DNA of 64,000 nt from Candidatus Aalborgicola danicus (GCA_016703945.1 JADJBC010000005.1:1-64000); one strand, 5' to 3'. Positions 39,405 to 49,390 are shown, counted from the first letter of the stretch. Notes: generated by a model from the sequence alone, not told the origin. A program made the numbers and translations.

Positions 39405-40274
39405 GTGTCAGACCCCCATCCCGCGCGTGTGCCCGACAAGGAAGACAAACGCACCTTCCTGCGCAAGCTTGCCGAGTTTTTGCATCCCGGACCGGACTCT
39501 ACGGCCGAACTCATAGAAACGCTGGCCGAGGCGGAAGACAACAACATCATTGGGGCGGAATCCCGGGTCATGCTCGAAGGGGTGATCCGCATGGCCGACA
39601 TGACAGCCGGAGAGGTCATGGTGCCGGCCACGCGCATGGACATGATCAGCATCCAGGCCTCCATGGATAACCTGCTGAACACGGTGATCGACACTGCACA
39701 CTCGCGTTTTCCGGTGTTTGAGGGCGAGCGCGAAAATGTCATCGGCATCCTGATGGCCAAAGACCTGCTCAAGCTGCAGCGGGCCCCCGAGCTGAACATC
39801 CGCGCGCTGCTGCGCCCGGCGGTTTTTGTACCCGAAACCAAGGGCCTGAACGACCTGCTGCGCGACTTTCGCGGCAACCGCAACCACCTGGCCATCGTCA
39901 TTGACGAGTTTGGCCGCGTGGCGGGCCTGATCACGATTGAAGACGTGCTGGAGCAGATCGTCGGTGAGATTGAAGACGAATTTGACATTGCAGAAGACGA
40001 GGGCGACATCTTCGCGCTGGCCGACCGCACCTACCGCGTCAGCGGCGACACGCCCATCGACCGGGTCAACGACGCATTTTCTGTCACGTTGGTAGGCACC
40101 GACCCCGAGGACCATTTCGACACCATCGGGGGCCTGATCGCCCACGAAATGGGCCATGTGCCCAAACGTGGCGAGCGCCATGTGCTGGGCGGGTTGGACT
40201 TCTCTGTGCTCCACACCAAGGGCGGGGCGGTCAAGTGGTTCAAAGTGGCCCCTGCTGCAGACAACGGCCACTGA
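39405..40274 (+). CDS. corC: CorC/HlyC-type CBS-domain protein
   Basis: The start is a GTG. After a charged N-terminus the protein shows the CBS pair at about residues 65-185 (MTAGEVMVPATRMDMISIQA; LLRPAVFVPETKGLNDLLRD; LAIVIDEFGRVAGLITIEDV) and a C-terminal CorC_HlyC domain from about 200 (ALADRTYRVSGDTPIDRVND). It lacks the N-terminal DUF21 membrane domain, as cytosolic CorC does. CorC is linked to magnesium and cobalt efflux, and the corC-lnt pairing is conserved in proteobacteria. Five bases separate it from the lnt ATG. Confidence 0.92.
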   Translation: MSDPHPARVPDKEDKRTFLRKLAEFLHPGPDSTAELIETLAEAEDNNIIGAESRVMLEGVIRMADMTAGEVMVPATRMDMISIQASMDNLLNTVIDTAHSRFPVFEGERENVIGILMAKDLLKLQRAPELNIRALLRPAVFVPETKGLNDLLRDFRGNRNHLAIVIDEFGRVAGLITIEDVLEQIVGEIEDEFDIAEDEGDIFALADRTYRVSGDTPIDRVNDAFSVTLVGTDPEDHFDTIGGLIAHEMGHVPKRGERHVLGGLDFSVLHTKGGAVKWFKVAPAADNGH

Positions 40275-40278
40275 GCCC

Positions 40279-41871
40279 ATGTTCGGACCGGCATCGCCCC
40301 GGCGTTCTGCCGCCTCCGTGAGTTTCCAATTTGCTATTGTTTTTATAGCTGCCTACGCAAATTCTGCGGGGGCTAGCGGGTCCTTTTTCCTTTGGATATT
40401 CTGGTGGGCAGCCGATCTGGTGGTTGCAGTGCCTGGCGTTGGTCGCGCTGCTTTGGGTGTTGCACCGCTGCGGCAGCGTACGGCAGGCTGCTGGCATGGG
40501 CCTGCTGTTTGCCACCGTCTGGTTATGCGCCACGTTCTGGTGGCTCTATGTGTCGATGCACACCTTTGCAGGGCTCAATGCCGCGCTCACAGTCCTGGCG
40601 ATTGTGGCGCTGGCCATGGCGCTTGGGGCTTACTACGCCATCGCCTGCGGCCTGTACTGGCGGTTGCGCCAACGCGGCCCTTGGCGCAGCACCTTGGCGT
40701 TTGCCGCGTTATGGACCATGGCCGAAATGGCGCGAGGCACCTGGCTGACTGGTTTTGGCTGGGGTGCCGTTGGTTATGCCCATGCCGATGGTCCGCTGGC
40801 GGCCTGGATTCCCTGGGTCGGTTCCTACGGCGTAGGTTTCCTGGCGGCTTGGGTGGCGGCGGCGGGTATTGCGGTTTTGCGCAGTGGCGGGGCGGTACAC
40901 CGTGGGTGGGCGATGCGGCTGGTGCTGGTGTTCGTGTTGGTGGTCGTGCCGGGCCTTGCGCTGTTGGTGCCGGGGCTGCTGCCCGGTTGGTCCACGCCCG
41001 CTGGTAGCCTGTCCGTCACGCTGCTGCAGGGCAATATTCCGCAGGACGAAAAATTCCAGTCCGGCTCGGGTGTGCCGCTGGCCCTGGGCTGGTATGGCGA
41101 CCAGCTCAACCACAGCCATACCGACCTGGTGGTTGCGCCCGAAACCGCCATTCCCCTGCTGCCCCAGGATCTGCCGGACGACTATTGGGCTGCCCTCAAG
41201 ACCCGGTTTGCCAGCGGCGGCCAGGCTGCGTTGATCGGTGTGCCGCTGGGCAATATGGCGGAGGGTTACACCAATTCCGTGGTGGGGCTTGGGCCAAACC
41301 AACAGCAAGTCTGGCGCTATGACAAACACCACCTGGTGCCGTTTGGTGAATTCATCCCGCCGCTGTTCAAGTGGTTCACACGCATGATGAATATCCCGTT
41401 GGGTGACTTCAACCGGGGCGCGGTAGGGCAGGATTCTTTTGACTGGAAGGGCCAACGCCTGGCGGCCAATATTTGCTACGAAGATTTGTTTGGCGAGGAA
41501 CTGGGCGTGCGTTTTGTGGACCCAGCGCGCTCCCCCACCATCTTTGTCAACGTCAGCAATATCGGCTGGTTTGGCGACACCGTGGCGATTGACCAGCATT
41601 TGCAGATCAGCCGCATGCGTGCGCTGGAGTTCGAGCGGCCGATGGTGCGGGCTACCAACACCGGGGCGACGGTCATCATCGACCACACCGGCCAGGTGGC
41701 GCAAAGCCTGCCGCGCTACACCCGTGGTGCGCTGGTCGGCACGGTGCAGGGCGCGACGGCACCACGCCCTTTGCCTGGTGGGTGGGGCGTTTCGGACTAT
41801 GGCCGCTGTGGATACTGTCAATTGCTATTGTTTTAATAGCTGCCCGTGCAAGGAACACGGGGGCACGTTGA
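40279..41871 (+). CDS. lnt: Apolipoprotein N-acyltransferase with frame breaks near both ends
   Basis: Lnt adds the third acyl chain to lipoproteins at the inner membrane. The nitrilase triad is visible: Glu in VVAPETAIPLLP, Lys in YDKHHLVPFGEF, Cys in NICYEDLFGEE. The main frame (40424-41836) lacks a first helix and ends abnormally. Starting at the ATG at 40279 and removing one T at 40383-40388 gives MFGPASPRRS...FAIVFIAAYANSAGAS...GQPIWWLQ, a proper first helix. Shifting frame at about 41750 gives GTTPFAWWVGRFGLWPLW and a last helix ending RNTGAR at a TGA at 41869. Both terminal helices lie in copies of the dispersed repeat. Confidence 0.88.
40325..40379 (+). repeat. Dispersed ~50-bp repeat, copy 3 (inside the 5' end of lnt)
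   Basis: Contains TTGCTATTGTTTTTATAGCT, GCCTACGCAA and GCGGGGGCTAG. In the lnt frame from 40279 it encodes FAIVFIAAYANSAGAS, a hydrophobic helix at the position of the first Lnt membrane segment. Confidence 0.8.
41818..41866 (+). repeat. Dispersed ~50-bp repeat, copy 4 (inside the 3' end of lnt)
   Basis: Contains CAATTGCTATTGTTTTAATA, GCTGCCCGTGCAAGG and ACGGGGGCA. In the corrected frame it encodes the end of the last Lnt helix and its basic tail; in the frame as sequenced its TAA gives a premature stop at 41834-41836. Confidence 0.8.
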
Positions 41872-41897
41872 CGGTTTCGCCCCTGTAAAATCGGGGC

Positions 41898-42821
41898 ATG
41901 CTCACATTTCAACAAATCATCCTGAAGTTGCAGGCCTATTGGGCCGACCAGGGCTGCGCACTGCTGCAGCCTTATGACATGGAGGTGGGTGCTGGCACCT
42001 CGCACACCGCCACCTTCTTGCGCGCACTAGGCCCGGAGCCCTGGAAGGCCGCCTACGTGCAGCCCAGCCGCCGCCCCAAGGACGGTCGTTACGGCGAAAA
42101 CCCCAATCGCTTGCAGCATTACTACCAGTACCAGGTGGTGCTGAAGCCCGCACCCAGCAACATCCTGGAGCTGTACCTGGGCTCGCTGGAAGCGCTGGGT
42201 TTTGATCTGAAGAAAAACGACATCCGTTTTGTGGAAGACGACTGGGAAAACCCGACGCTGGGTGCCTGGGGCCTGGGCTGGGAGGTCTGGCTCAACGGCA
42301 TGGAAGTCACACAGTTCACGTATTTCCAGCAGGTGGGTGGCATTGACTGCCGGCCCATCACCGGCGAGATCACCTACGGCCTGGAGCGCCTGGCCATGTA
42401 CCTGCAGGGTGTGGACAACGTCTACAACCTGACGTGGACCGAAGGCCCCGACGGCTCCAAGCTCACGTATGGCGACGTCTACAAGCAAAACGAGGTCGAG
42501 CAATCGACCTACAACTTTGAACACAGCGACGCCGACTTCCTGTTCACGGCTTTTGCCGCGCACGAAAAGCAGGCCAAACACCTGATCACACAACAACTGG
42601 CCTTGCCGGCCTATGAGCAGGTGCTCAAGGCGGCCCACAGCTTCAACCTGCTGGATGCCCGCGGTGCCATCAGCGTGACCGAACGCGCCGCGTACATCGG
42701 GCGCATCCGCAACCTGGCGCGCGCCGTGGCGCAAAGCTATTTTGAGAGCCGCGAGCGCCTGGGCTTCCCGTTGGCCCCGCGCGAATGGGTCGAGCAAATG
42801 ACACCCAAGAAGGCGGCGTAG
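41898..42821 (+). CDS. glyQ: Glycyl-tRNA synthetase alpha subunit
   Basis: A complete 307-residue GlyQ, starting MLTFQQIILKLQAYWADQGC. The class II catalytic core is plain: GAGTSHTATFLRALGPEPW, AYVQPSRRPKDGRYGENPNR, FVEDDWENPTLGAWGLGWEV and GITYGLERLAMYL-like EITYGLERLAMYLQGVDNV. It charges tRNA-Gly as an alpha2-beta2 enzyme with GlyS. It starts 26 nt after the corrected lnt stop. Normally glyS follows directly; here a toxin-antitoxin pair lies between them. Confidence 0.97.
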   Translation: MLTFQQIILKLQAYWADQGCALLQPYDMEVGAGTSHTATFLRALGPEPWKAAYVQPSRRPKDGRYGENPNRLQHYYQYQVVLKPAPSNILELYLGSLEALGFDLKKNDIRFVEDDWENPTLGAWGLGWEVWLNGMEVTQFTYFQQVGGIDCRPITGEITYGLERLAMYLQGVDNVYNLTWTEGPDGSKLTYGDVYKQNEVEQSTYNFEHSDADFLFTAFAAHEKQAKHLITQQLALPAYEQVLKAAHSFNLLDARGAISVTERAAYIGRIRNLARAVAQSYFESRERLGFPLAPREWVEQMTPKKAA

Positions 42822-42892
42822 TGGAAAGAATGTGTATTCCACGGTTGGCAGGCCTACAATGTAGATACATGTTTCTACGCAGGAGGTGAGCG

Positions 42893-43141
42893 ATGGAGCT
42901 GCAAATCGGCAAATGGGGCAATAGCCTGGCGCTGCGGTTGCCCGCAACGGTGGTCAAAAAAATGCATTTGCGCGAAGGTGCCAAGGTCGAGTTGTCCGTG
43001 CAGGCGGATGGAAGCGCCACGCTGACCGCTCCCCAGGCCTTTGACCTGTCTGCCTACATGGCCGAGGTGCGCTCCGTCACCACCAGCATGCCCGTCACCC
43101 CATCGGTGATTGAAGCCATGCGCGATGACGCGCGCTACTGA
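42893..43141 (+). CDS. AbrB/MazE-type antitoxin (VapB-like)
   Basis: The 82-residue product begins with the swapped-hairpin AbrB pattern MELQIGKWGNSLALRLPATV, the DNA-binding fold of MazE/VapB antitoxins, and ends in an acidic/aliphatic tail (SVIEAMRDDARY) that would bind the toxin. A strong site (AGGAGGTGAG) precedes the ATG, and the toxin start follows after 9 nt. It lies 71 nt after glyQ. The promoter would have to be in that gap, or the pair is expressed from the glyQ transcript. Confidence 0.85.
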   Translation: MELQIGKWGNSLALRLPATVVKKMHLREGAKVELSVQADGSATLTAPQAFDLSAYMAEVRSVTTSMPVTPSVIEAMRDDARY

Positions 43142-43150
43142 GGCCTTGTT

Positions 43151-43576
43151 TTGATCTACGTGGACACCAGCGCTTGGATTGCCTTGCAATTGCGGGAGCC
43201 CAAAACCGAAGCCGTGCAGGCCTGGGTCGAGGTACACGGCATGGCAGGGCTGGCCTGTGCAGAGTGGGTGAAAACCGAATACGCCAGCGCCTTGTCAATC
43301 AAGCGCAGACGTGGCGATATCAACGACGACCATTTTGAACGCGCCCATCGCACCTTCGGCAAGATTTGCGTCGCCGGACCGACCTGGCTTGCGGTCGAGA
43401 CACAAGACTTTTTTGAAGCAGCACGCCTGTGTGCTGACCCCGCCACCAAAATGCGTGCTGGCGACGCGCTGCATCTGGCGGTGGCGATGCGCTGCCAATG
43501 CACCGAATTTTTATCACTGGACATGGTGCTCAATGACAATGCCAACCGGCTTGGCTTGAGCGCGATCACACTATGA
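43151..43576 (+). CDS. PIN-domain toxin (VapC-like)
   Basis: A TTG start gives MIYVDTSAWIALQLREPKT. The PIN acidic residues are in place: Asp5 (VDTSAW), Glu in EWVKTEYASAL, Asp in AGDALHLAVAM and Asp in FLSLDMVLND. VapC toxins are magnesium-dependent RNases that usually cleave tRNA or rRNA. The gene lies directly between glyQ and glyS, and its TGA (43574-43576) overlaps the glyS ATG at 43573. Translation of glyS is thus probably coupled to the toxin gene. The catalytic set is intact, so the toxin should be functional. Confidence 0.88.
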   Translation: MIYVDTSAWIALQLREPKTEAVQAWVEVHGMAGLACAEWVKTEYASALSIKRRRGDINDDHFERAHRTFGKICVAGPTWLAVETQDFFEAARLCADPATKMRAGDALHLAVAMRCQCTEFLSLDMVLNDNANRLGLSAITL

Positions 43577-45773
43577 CGACCAAAAACCTCCTCGTTGAAC
43601 TGTTTGTTGAAGAGCTGCCCCCAAGGCGCTGAAGAAACTGGGCGATGCCTTTGCCACGCAACTGGCCGACCAGCTTCGCGCCCTCGGGCTCATCAATGGT
43701 GACTCGGTGACCACCGCCTTTGCCTCGCCGCGCCGGCTGGCTGCGCACATCAGCCACGTGTGGCTGAAGGCCGCCGATAAGGCCGTGCAACAAAAGCTGA
43801 TGCCCGTCACTGTCGGGCTGGATGCCAACGGCAGCGCCACGCCCGCCTTGATCAAAAAACTGCAGGCCCTGGGCGCTGATGTCAGCAACCCGGCTGCAGC
43901 CGTGGCGGCCCTTAAGCGCGCACCCGACGGCAAGGCCGAGGCCCTGTTTTATGACAGCCTGGTCACCGGAGCCACATTGGACGTGGGGCTGCAAAAGGCG
44001 CTGGAAGAAGCGATTGCCAAGCTGCCCATCCCCAAGGTCATGAGTTACCAGTTGGAGCGGGACTGTGCACTGCCCGGCTGGAGCAGCGTGAACTTCGTGC
44101 GCCCCGCACACGGCCTGGTGGCGCTGCACGGCAAGACGGTGGTACCGGTCAAGGTGCTGGGCCTGACCGCCGGCCACACTACTCAAGGCCACCGGTTTGA
44201 GGCCGCTGTGTCGCCGGTGGTGATTGCGGACGCCGACAGCTACGCGACCACGCTGCAACGCGACGGCGCCGTCATCGCCTCCTTCGCCGAACGCAAGGCC
44301 GAGATCACCCGTCAGTTGGCTGCGGCCGCGGCCAAAGTAGGTGGTGGGTGCACACCGATTGAAGACGACGCGTTGCTGGACGAAGTCACCGCTCTGGTCG
44401 AGCGCCCCAATGTGCTGATCTGCCAGTTCGAGAAAGAGTTTCTGGATGTGCCACAAGAGTGCCTGATTCTGACCATGAAGGCCAACCAGAAATACTTCCC
44501 GCTGCTGGACAGCCATGGCAAGTTGACCAACCAGTTTCTGGTGGTCAGCAACATCAGCCCGACGGATGCCAGTGCGGTCATTGGCGGCAACGAACGGGTG
44601 GTGCGCCCGCGCCTGGCCGATGCCAAGTTCTTCTTCGACCAGGACCGCAAGAAGACGCTAGCCTCGCGGGTCGAAGGACTCTCCAAAGTCGTCTATCACA
44701 ACAAACTCGGCACCCAGGGCGAGCGCGCCCAGCGTGTGGCCGACATGGCAGCCCTCATCGTCGAGCAATTGCGCCTGGCAACCGTGCCCTACACCGCACA
44801 CGCCAAGGACGAAATGGATGTGCTGGCCAGCAAGGTGCAACAGGCCGCCACATTGGCCAAGACCGATTTACTGACCGATATGGTGGGGGAGTTTCCCGAG
44901 CTGCAAGGCATCATGGGTGGCTACTACGCCCGCCATGAAGGCCTGCGCGACGGCGTGGCCATTGCCATTGAGGACCACTACAAGCCCCGTTTTGCCGGTG
45001 ACGCCTTGCCGCGCAACCACACCGGCAGCGTGGTGGCCCTGGCCGACAAGCTGGAGACCCTGGTCGGCATGTTCGGCATTGGCAACTTGCCCACCGGCGA
45101 CAAGGACCCGTTTGCGCTGCGCCGCCACGCGCTGGGCGTGATCCGCATCCTGATGGAGGCCGATTTCTCGCTCAACCTGGACACCCTCCTGGCCAATGCG
45201 GCCAAGGCATTTGGTTCGATGCTGGAGCTGTGGCCGCAGAAGGAGCAGGCTGACTTTGCCGCCCACCAGCCCAAGCTGCAAGATTTCATTTACGACCGCC
45301 TGGCCGGTTCCCTGCGGGAGCAGGGCTACAGCGCGCAAGAGGTCGACGCCGTGCTGGCCCTGCGCCCGCAGCGCCTGGGCGACGTGCCCAAGCGCCTGGC
45401 GGCGGTGCGCGCCTTTGCTGCGCTGCCCGAGGCACCCGCGCTGGCCGCTGCCAACAAGCGCATCAGCAATATCCTGAAAAAAGCCGCCGATGTGGACGCC
45501 CATGTCAGCGAAATCCTGTTGCTGGAACCCGCCGAGAAGGCCTTGTACAGGGCCATGCAGGATGTCGCGCCCAAGGCCCAGGCGCAACTGGCGGCCGGTG
45601 ACTACACCGCCTCGCTGCAAACCCTGGCCGCCTTGCGCGCGCCGGTGGATGCGTTCTTTGACGGGGTCATGGTCAACGCCGATCAACTGGACCTGCGCCT
45701 GAACCGCCAGGGCCTGCTCAAGAGCCTGCACGACGCCATGAACCGCGTGGCCGACCTGTCAAAATTGGGCTGA
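43573..45773 (+). CDS. glyS: Glycyl-tRNA synthetase beta subunit, frameshifted near its start
   Basis: The start at 43573 gives MTTKNLLVELFVEELPP, the conserved GlyS N-terminus. The frame then breaks in a run of five C at about 43619-43623; one more C restores KALKKLGDAFATQL. From 43707 the frame is intact: GGCTPIEDDALLDEV, MKANQKYFPLLDSHGKLTNQ, VIGGNERVVRPRLADAKFFF, HNKLGTQGERAQRV and, in the HD-like part, DKDPFALRRHALGVIRIL. The full length is about 733 residues before correction, normal for GlyS. Because the gene is essential, the break is almost certainly a sequence error. Confidence 0.95.
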
Positions 45774-45780
45774 AGCTCCT

Positions 45781-46356
<576 letters not shown>

Positions 46357-46407
46357 TGCTATGGTTTGTATAGCTATCAATTGAGTTAATTCGGGGGCTA
46401 CAGGCCT
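46357..46407 (+). repeat. Dispersed ~50-bp repeat, copy 5
   Basis: Starts TGCTATGGTTTGTATAGC and ends TTCGGGGGCTACAGGCC, filling almost exactly the gap between the gmhB stop and the plsC start. The middle differs most from the other copies. Confidence 0.65.
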
Positions 46408-46418
46408 ATTTGTCTACT

Positions 46419-47159
46419 ATGTCTTTGATTCGTTCGGTTCTGCACATGGCGTGGATGGCACTCACCGTGGTGCCTTACACCCTGGCCATTGTGCTGGGGG
46501 CGCTGTTTGGCATGAGCCGCGCCCGCCGTTACCGCATCGCGTCGGCCTGGCTGGGGCTGAGCAGCGTGGGCAGCGCCCGGGCGATTCTGGGCATCGAGAC
46601 CCGCATCACCGGCATGGAGAACCTGCCGGTGGGCGAGAAAACTCCCGCCGTGCTGCTGGTCAAGCACCAGTCCACCTTCGAGACCTTCTTGATGCCGGCC
46701 ATCATGCCGCACCCGCTGGCCTACGTGTTCAAGAAGGAACTGCTCTATGTGCCGTTCTTTGGCTGGTCGATTGGCCTGTTGGACATGATCCACATCGACC
46801 GCAGCCTGCGCACCCAGGCCTTCAAGAAGGTTGTGGCCCAGGGCAAGGAGCGGCTGGCGCAGGGCATCTGGATCATCATGTTCCCCGAAGGCACACGGAT
46901 CGCGCGCGGGCAAAAGGGCGTCTACGAAACCAGCGGTACCCGCCTGGCTGTGCAGACGGGCGCGCCGGTCATTCCGATCGCCGTGACCTCGGCCAAATGC
47001 TGGCCGCGCAAGGCCTTCATCAAGACACCGGGCATTGTGGATGTCTCCATCGGAAAGCCCATTCCCAGCGTCGGGCGCCACCACAAAGAGCTGATGCAGG
47101 AAGTGGAAGACTGGATCGAGGCCGAGATGCGCCGCCTAGACCCCGAGGCCTACCGCTAA
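46419..47159 (+). CDS. plsC: 1-acyl-sn-glycerol-3-phosphate acyltransferase
   Basis: The start is taken at the ATG at 46419 (MSLIRSVLHMAWMALTVVP); an upstream TTG is possible. An N-terminal membrane helix is followed by the acyltransferase motifs: VKHQSTFETFLMP (the H-x4-E/D motif, here with Glu), FGWSIGLLDMIHIDRS, and IMFPEGTRIARG, then APVIPIAVTS. It makes phosphatidic acid from lysophosphatidic acid. It sits in an lnt-to-plsC envelope and translation gene cluster. Confidence 0.92.
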   Translation: MSLIRSVLHMAWMALTVVPYTLAIVLGALFGMSRARRYRIASAWLGLSSVGSARAILGIETRITGMENLPVGEKTPAVLLVKHQSTFETFLMPAIMPHPLAYVFKKELLYVPFFGWSIGLLDMIHIDRSLRTQAFKKVVAQGKERLAQGIWIIMFPEGTRIARGQKGVYETSGTRLAVQTGAPVIPIAVTSAKCWPRKAFIKTPGIVDVSIGKPIPSVGRHHKELMQEVEDWIEAEMRRLDPEAYR

Positions 47160-47186
47160 CCGTGGCTGCAACGCATTCCCATCCCC

Positions 47187-48074
47187 ATGCGTAGCTTTTT
47201 TCAATATACCTTGGACCTTTTTGAGGTTCTAGCCCCCGTGGATGCTGCGCAAGATGCTATTGAAGTGATAGCACTTCGCGGCCCCGGTGTGGACCATGGG
47301 CTAACCCAGTCGCTGAGCCAGGCGATTGCGCCGGCCAGTTACAGCCATCCCCAGGCCAACCGCCAGCTGCGGCTGGGCGACGCCGTGGTGGCCTACCTGT
47401 TCAAACGCGCCAAACGGCGCACCATTGGTTTTGTGGTGGGGCCTGACGGGCTGGTGGTCCGTGCGCCGCGCTGGACCCCGGTGACCGAGGTTGAAGCCGC
47501 GCTGCGTGAAAAAGGCCCCTGGGTCACCCGCAAGCTGGATGAAGCACGCCAGCGCCAACAGCGCCAGCAAGCCGCGCGCGTCGATTGGGCCGACGGTACC
47601 GTGTTTCCGTTGTTTGGCAACGATGTGCGCGTGCTGCTGGACCCCACCCACGCCTTTGGCGCAGTCGGTGCACAGTTGGACGATGATGCAACGCTGCGGG
47701 TAGGCCTGCCCACCACGGCGACACCCGAACAGATTCGCGACGCCGTGCAGGCCTGGTTGATGCGCCAGGCGCGCCAACACTTTGAGCAGCGTTTGAACCA
47801 CTTTGCGCCGTTATTGCAGGTGCAGTGGCACAAGCTGAGTTTGAGTTCGGCCAGTACGCGTTGGGGCAGTGCCCGCATCGACGGCTCGATTCGCCTGAAC
47901 TGGCGCCTGATCCACCTGCGCCCGGCGGTCATCGACTATGTGGTGGCCCACGAGCTCAGCCACCTGCGGGTAATGGACCATAGCGCCCGTTTCTGGGACA
48001 CCGTGCGCAGCGTGGTGCCCGACTATGCACACCTGCGCGGGCAGCTGCGTGATGATGCGATTCCAAAGTGGTGA
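47187..48074 (+). CDS. YgjP-like M48-family metal-dependent hydrolase
   Basis: The zincin site is VVAHELSHLRVMDHSARFW, with HExxH in the variant HELSH and a downstream His. The family strand LSLSSASTRWGSARIDGSIR and the arrangement of two beta-rich N-terminal halves fit YgjP/DUF45. The first 30 codons coincide with a dispersed-repeat copy (47225-47274) and give a peptide unlike the family. The real start may be further in, near 47340 (the first family-like stretch is around RQLRLGDAVVAYLFKR), or the repeat has been captured as an N-terminal extension. Confidence 0.85.
   Translation: MRSFFQYTLDLFEVLAPVDAAQDAIEVIALRGPGVDHGLTQSLSQAIAPASYSHPQANRQLRLGDAVVAYLFKRAKRRTIGFVVGPDGLVVRAPRWTPVTEVEAALREKGPWVTRKLDEARQRQQRQQAARVDWADGTVFPLFGNDVRVLLDPTHAFGAVGAQLDDDATLRVGLPTTATPEQIRDAVQAWLMRQARQHFEQRLNHFAPLLQVQWHKLSLSSASTRWGSARIDGSIRLNWRLIHLRPAVIDYVVAHELSHLRVMDHSARFWDTVRSVVPDYAHLRGQLRDDAIPKW
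47225..47274 (-). repeat. Dispersed ~50-bp repeat, copy 6 (inverted, at the 5' end of the YgjP-like gene)
   Basis: Read on the plus strand: TTCTAGCCCCCGTGGATGCT, GCGCAAGATGCTATTGAAGT, GATAGCAC. It overlaps the predicted N-terminal codons of the YgjP-like gene. Confidence 0.72.
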
Positions 48075-48138
48075 TAGCTAACGCATGGCGGGTGCATGCG
48101 GTATGGTTGGGTCAATTTCAATTTTGTGAGGGGGTCCC

Positions 48139-49389
48139 ATGGCAGTCTTGAAATGGTTGGTCATCACCCTGTTGTCGCTGATAGCCGGGTACTACGGGCA
48201 CAAGTGGACCGCAAGCTGGGCCGGTGGCGCAGCCTCGGTTGCGGCCGTGGCCATCATCTTGAACGCGCTGGTCAACGGCCAGTGGCTGATCGCCGCGACC
48301 GCGTTGAGTGTGGGCTTCTACCTGGTTTTTTTCGTGATTGGTTACGGGGGAAGCCGCGTCGAGGGCCCGCCCCCGACCACCAAGGGCCTGGGCGTTCGCA
48401 GCGGGGCTGAAGGACCGCAGGAACCACTGGCTCTGGCGGGCGCTGGCACCGGCACTGCAACAATACCCAAGACCGGGCTGGCGGATACGGCAGCGCGCAA
48501 GTCCGACCCCGCAGGCCCAGACACCCGCAGTGGTCCGGGCATCAAGGACTGCCCGGAGTGTCCTGAACTGGTGGTGGTTCCGGCAGGTCAGTTCGCCATG
48601 GGCAGTGCAGTGCCCAAGAGCCAGGGCGCAACCGCCGCGCTGGATGAACCCGTCGATGTGCGGGAAACACCTCAGCACCGTGTGACCGTGCGCAGTTTTG
48701 CCGCCGGACGTTATGCGGTGACCCGGGCCGAGTTTGCCGCCTTTGTACGCGCCACCCAGTACCAGACCGAAGCTGAGCGCGACGGCGGATGTTTCGCCTG
48801 GACGGCGGGCAAGTGGGAAAACAACCCCAAACTCAACTGGCGCGAGGTCGGTTTCCCGCAAGCCGACAACCACCCGGTGGTGTGTGTCAGCTGGAACGAC
48901 GCCCAGGCCTATACCCAGTGGCTAAGCACCAGCACCCGCAAAAGTTACCGCCTGTTAAGCGAATCTGAGCGTGAATATGCCGCACGCGCTGGCAGCACAT
49001 TTACTTTCTGGTGGGGCGAGAACCTGTCTGCCGATCGGGCCAATTACGACACCACGGCCCCTGGCTTCAGAGGCAGCCGCAAGGGTGATTGGCGCCGCGC
49101 CACCGTGTCGGTGGACCAGTTTGAAGCCAATCCCTTTGGCCTGTACAACGTACACGGCAACGTGTGGGAATGGGTACAAGACTGCCAGCACGATACCTAT
49201 GCCGGTGCGCCGGTGGATGGCAGTGCCTGGACCAGCCGTTGCAGCGGCACCGGGCGTGTGCTGCGGGGCGGCGCCTGGGTGGGTGACCCGGCGGGTCTGC
49301 GCTCCACCAGCCGTGGCTGGTTCACGCCAGGTTTCCGGTTCAACGCGGGTGGTTTTCGGGTCGCCAGAGCGGTAGATCTCAAACGCTAA
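48139..49389 (+). CDS. Membrane-anchored formylglycine-generating-enzyme-like (SUMF1/FGE) protein
   Basis: Two N-terminal membrane helices (WLVITLLSLIAGYYG; AVAIILNALVNGQWLIA) are followed by a low-complexity linker to about residue 140 and an FGE-sulfatase domain to the end: VVPAGQFAMGS, NHPVVCVSWNDAQAY, YRLLSESEREYAARAG, FGLYNVHGNVWEWVQDC, RVLRGGAWVGDP and FRFNAGGFRVAR. Most bacterial members with this domain are not sulfatase activators but have other or regulatory roles. An LTA-synthase-like sulfatase is encoded 3 kb away, but it uses Thr and would not need formylglycine. Confidence 0.88.
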   Translation: MAVLKWLVITLLSLIAGYYGHKWTASWAGGAASVAAVAIILNALVNGQWLIAATALSVGFYLVFFVIGYGGSRVEGPPPTTKGLGVRSGAEGPQEPLALAGAGTGTATIPKTGLADTAARKSDPAGPDTRSGPGIKDCPECPELVVVPAGQFAMGSAVPKSQGATAALDEPVDVRETPQHRVTVRSFAAGRYAVTRAEFAAFVRATQYQTEAERDGGCFAWTAGKWENNPKLNWREVGFPQADNHPVVCVSWNDAQAYTQWLSTSTRKSYRLLSESEREYAARAGSTFTFWWGENLSADRANYDTTAPGFRGSRKGDWRRATVSVDQFEANPFGLYNVHGNVWEWVQDCQHDTYAGAPVDGSAWTSRCSGTGRVLRGGAWVGDPAGLRSTSRGWFTPGFRFNAGGFRVARAVDLKR

Positions 49390-49390
49390 A

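Noticed and set aside
43573..43707. glyS as a natural pseudogene or with a start at 43707
   Set aside because: The conserved N-terminus is present upstream and is restored by one C in a homopolymer; the gene is essential and the rest is intact.
48139..49389. FGE-like protein as activator of the nearby sulfatase-fold enzyme
   Set aside because: The LTA-synthase-like protein has a Thr in the nucleophile motif and does not need formylglycine.
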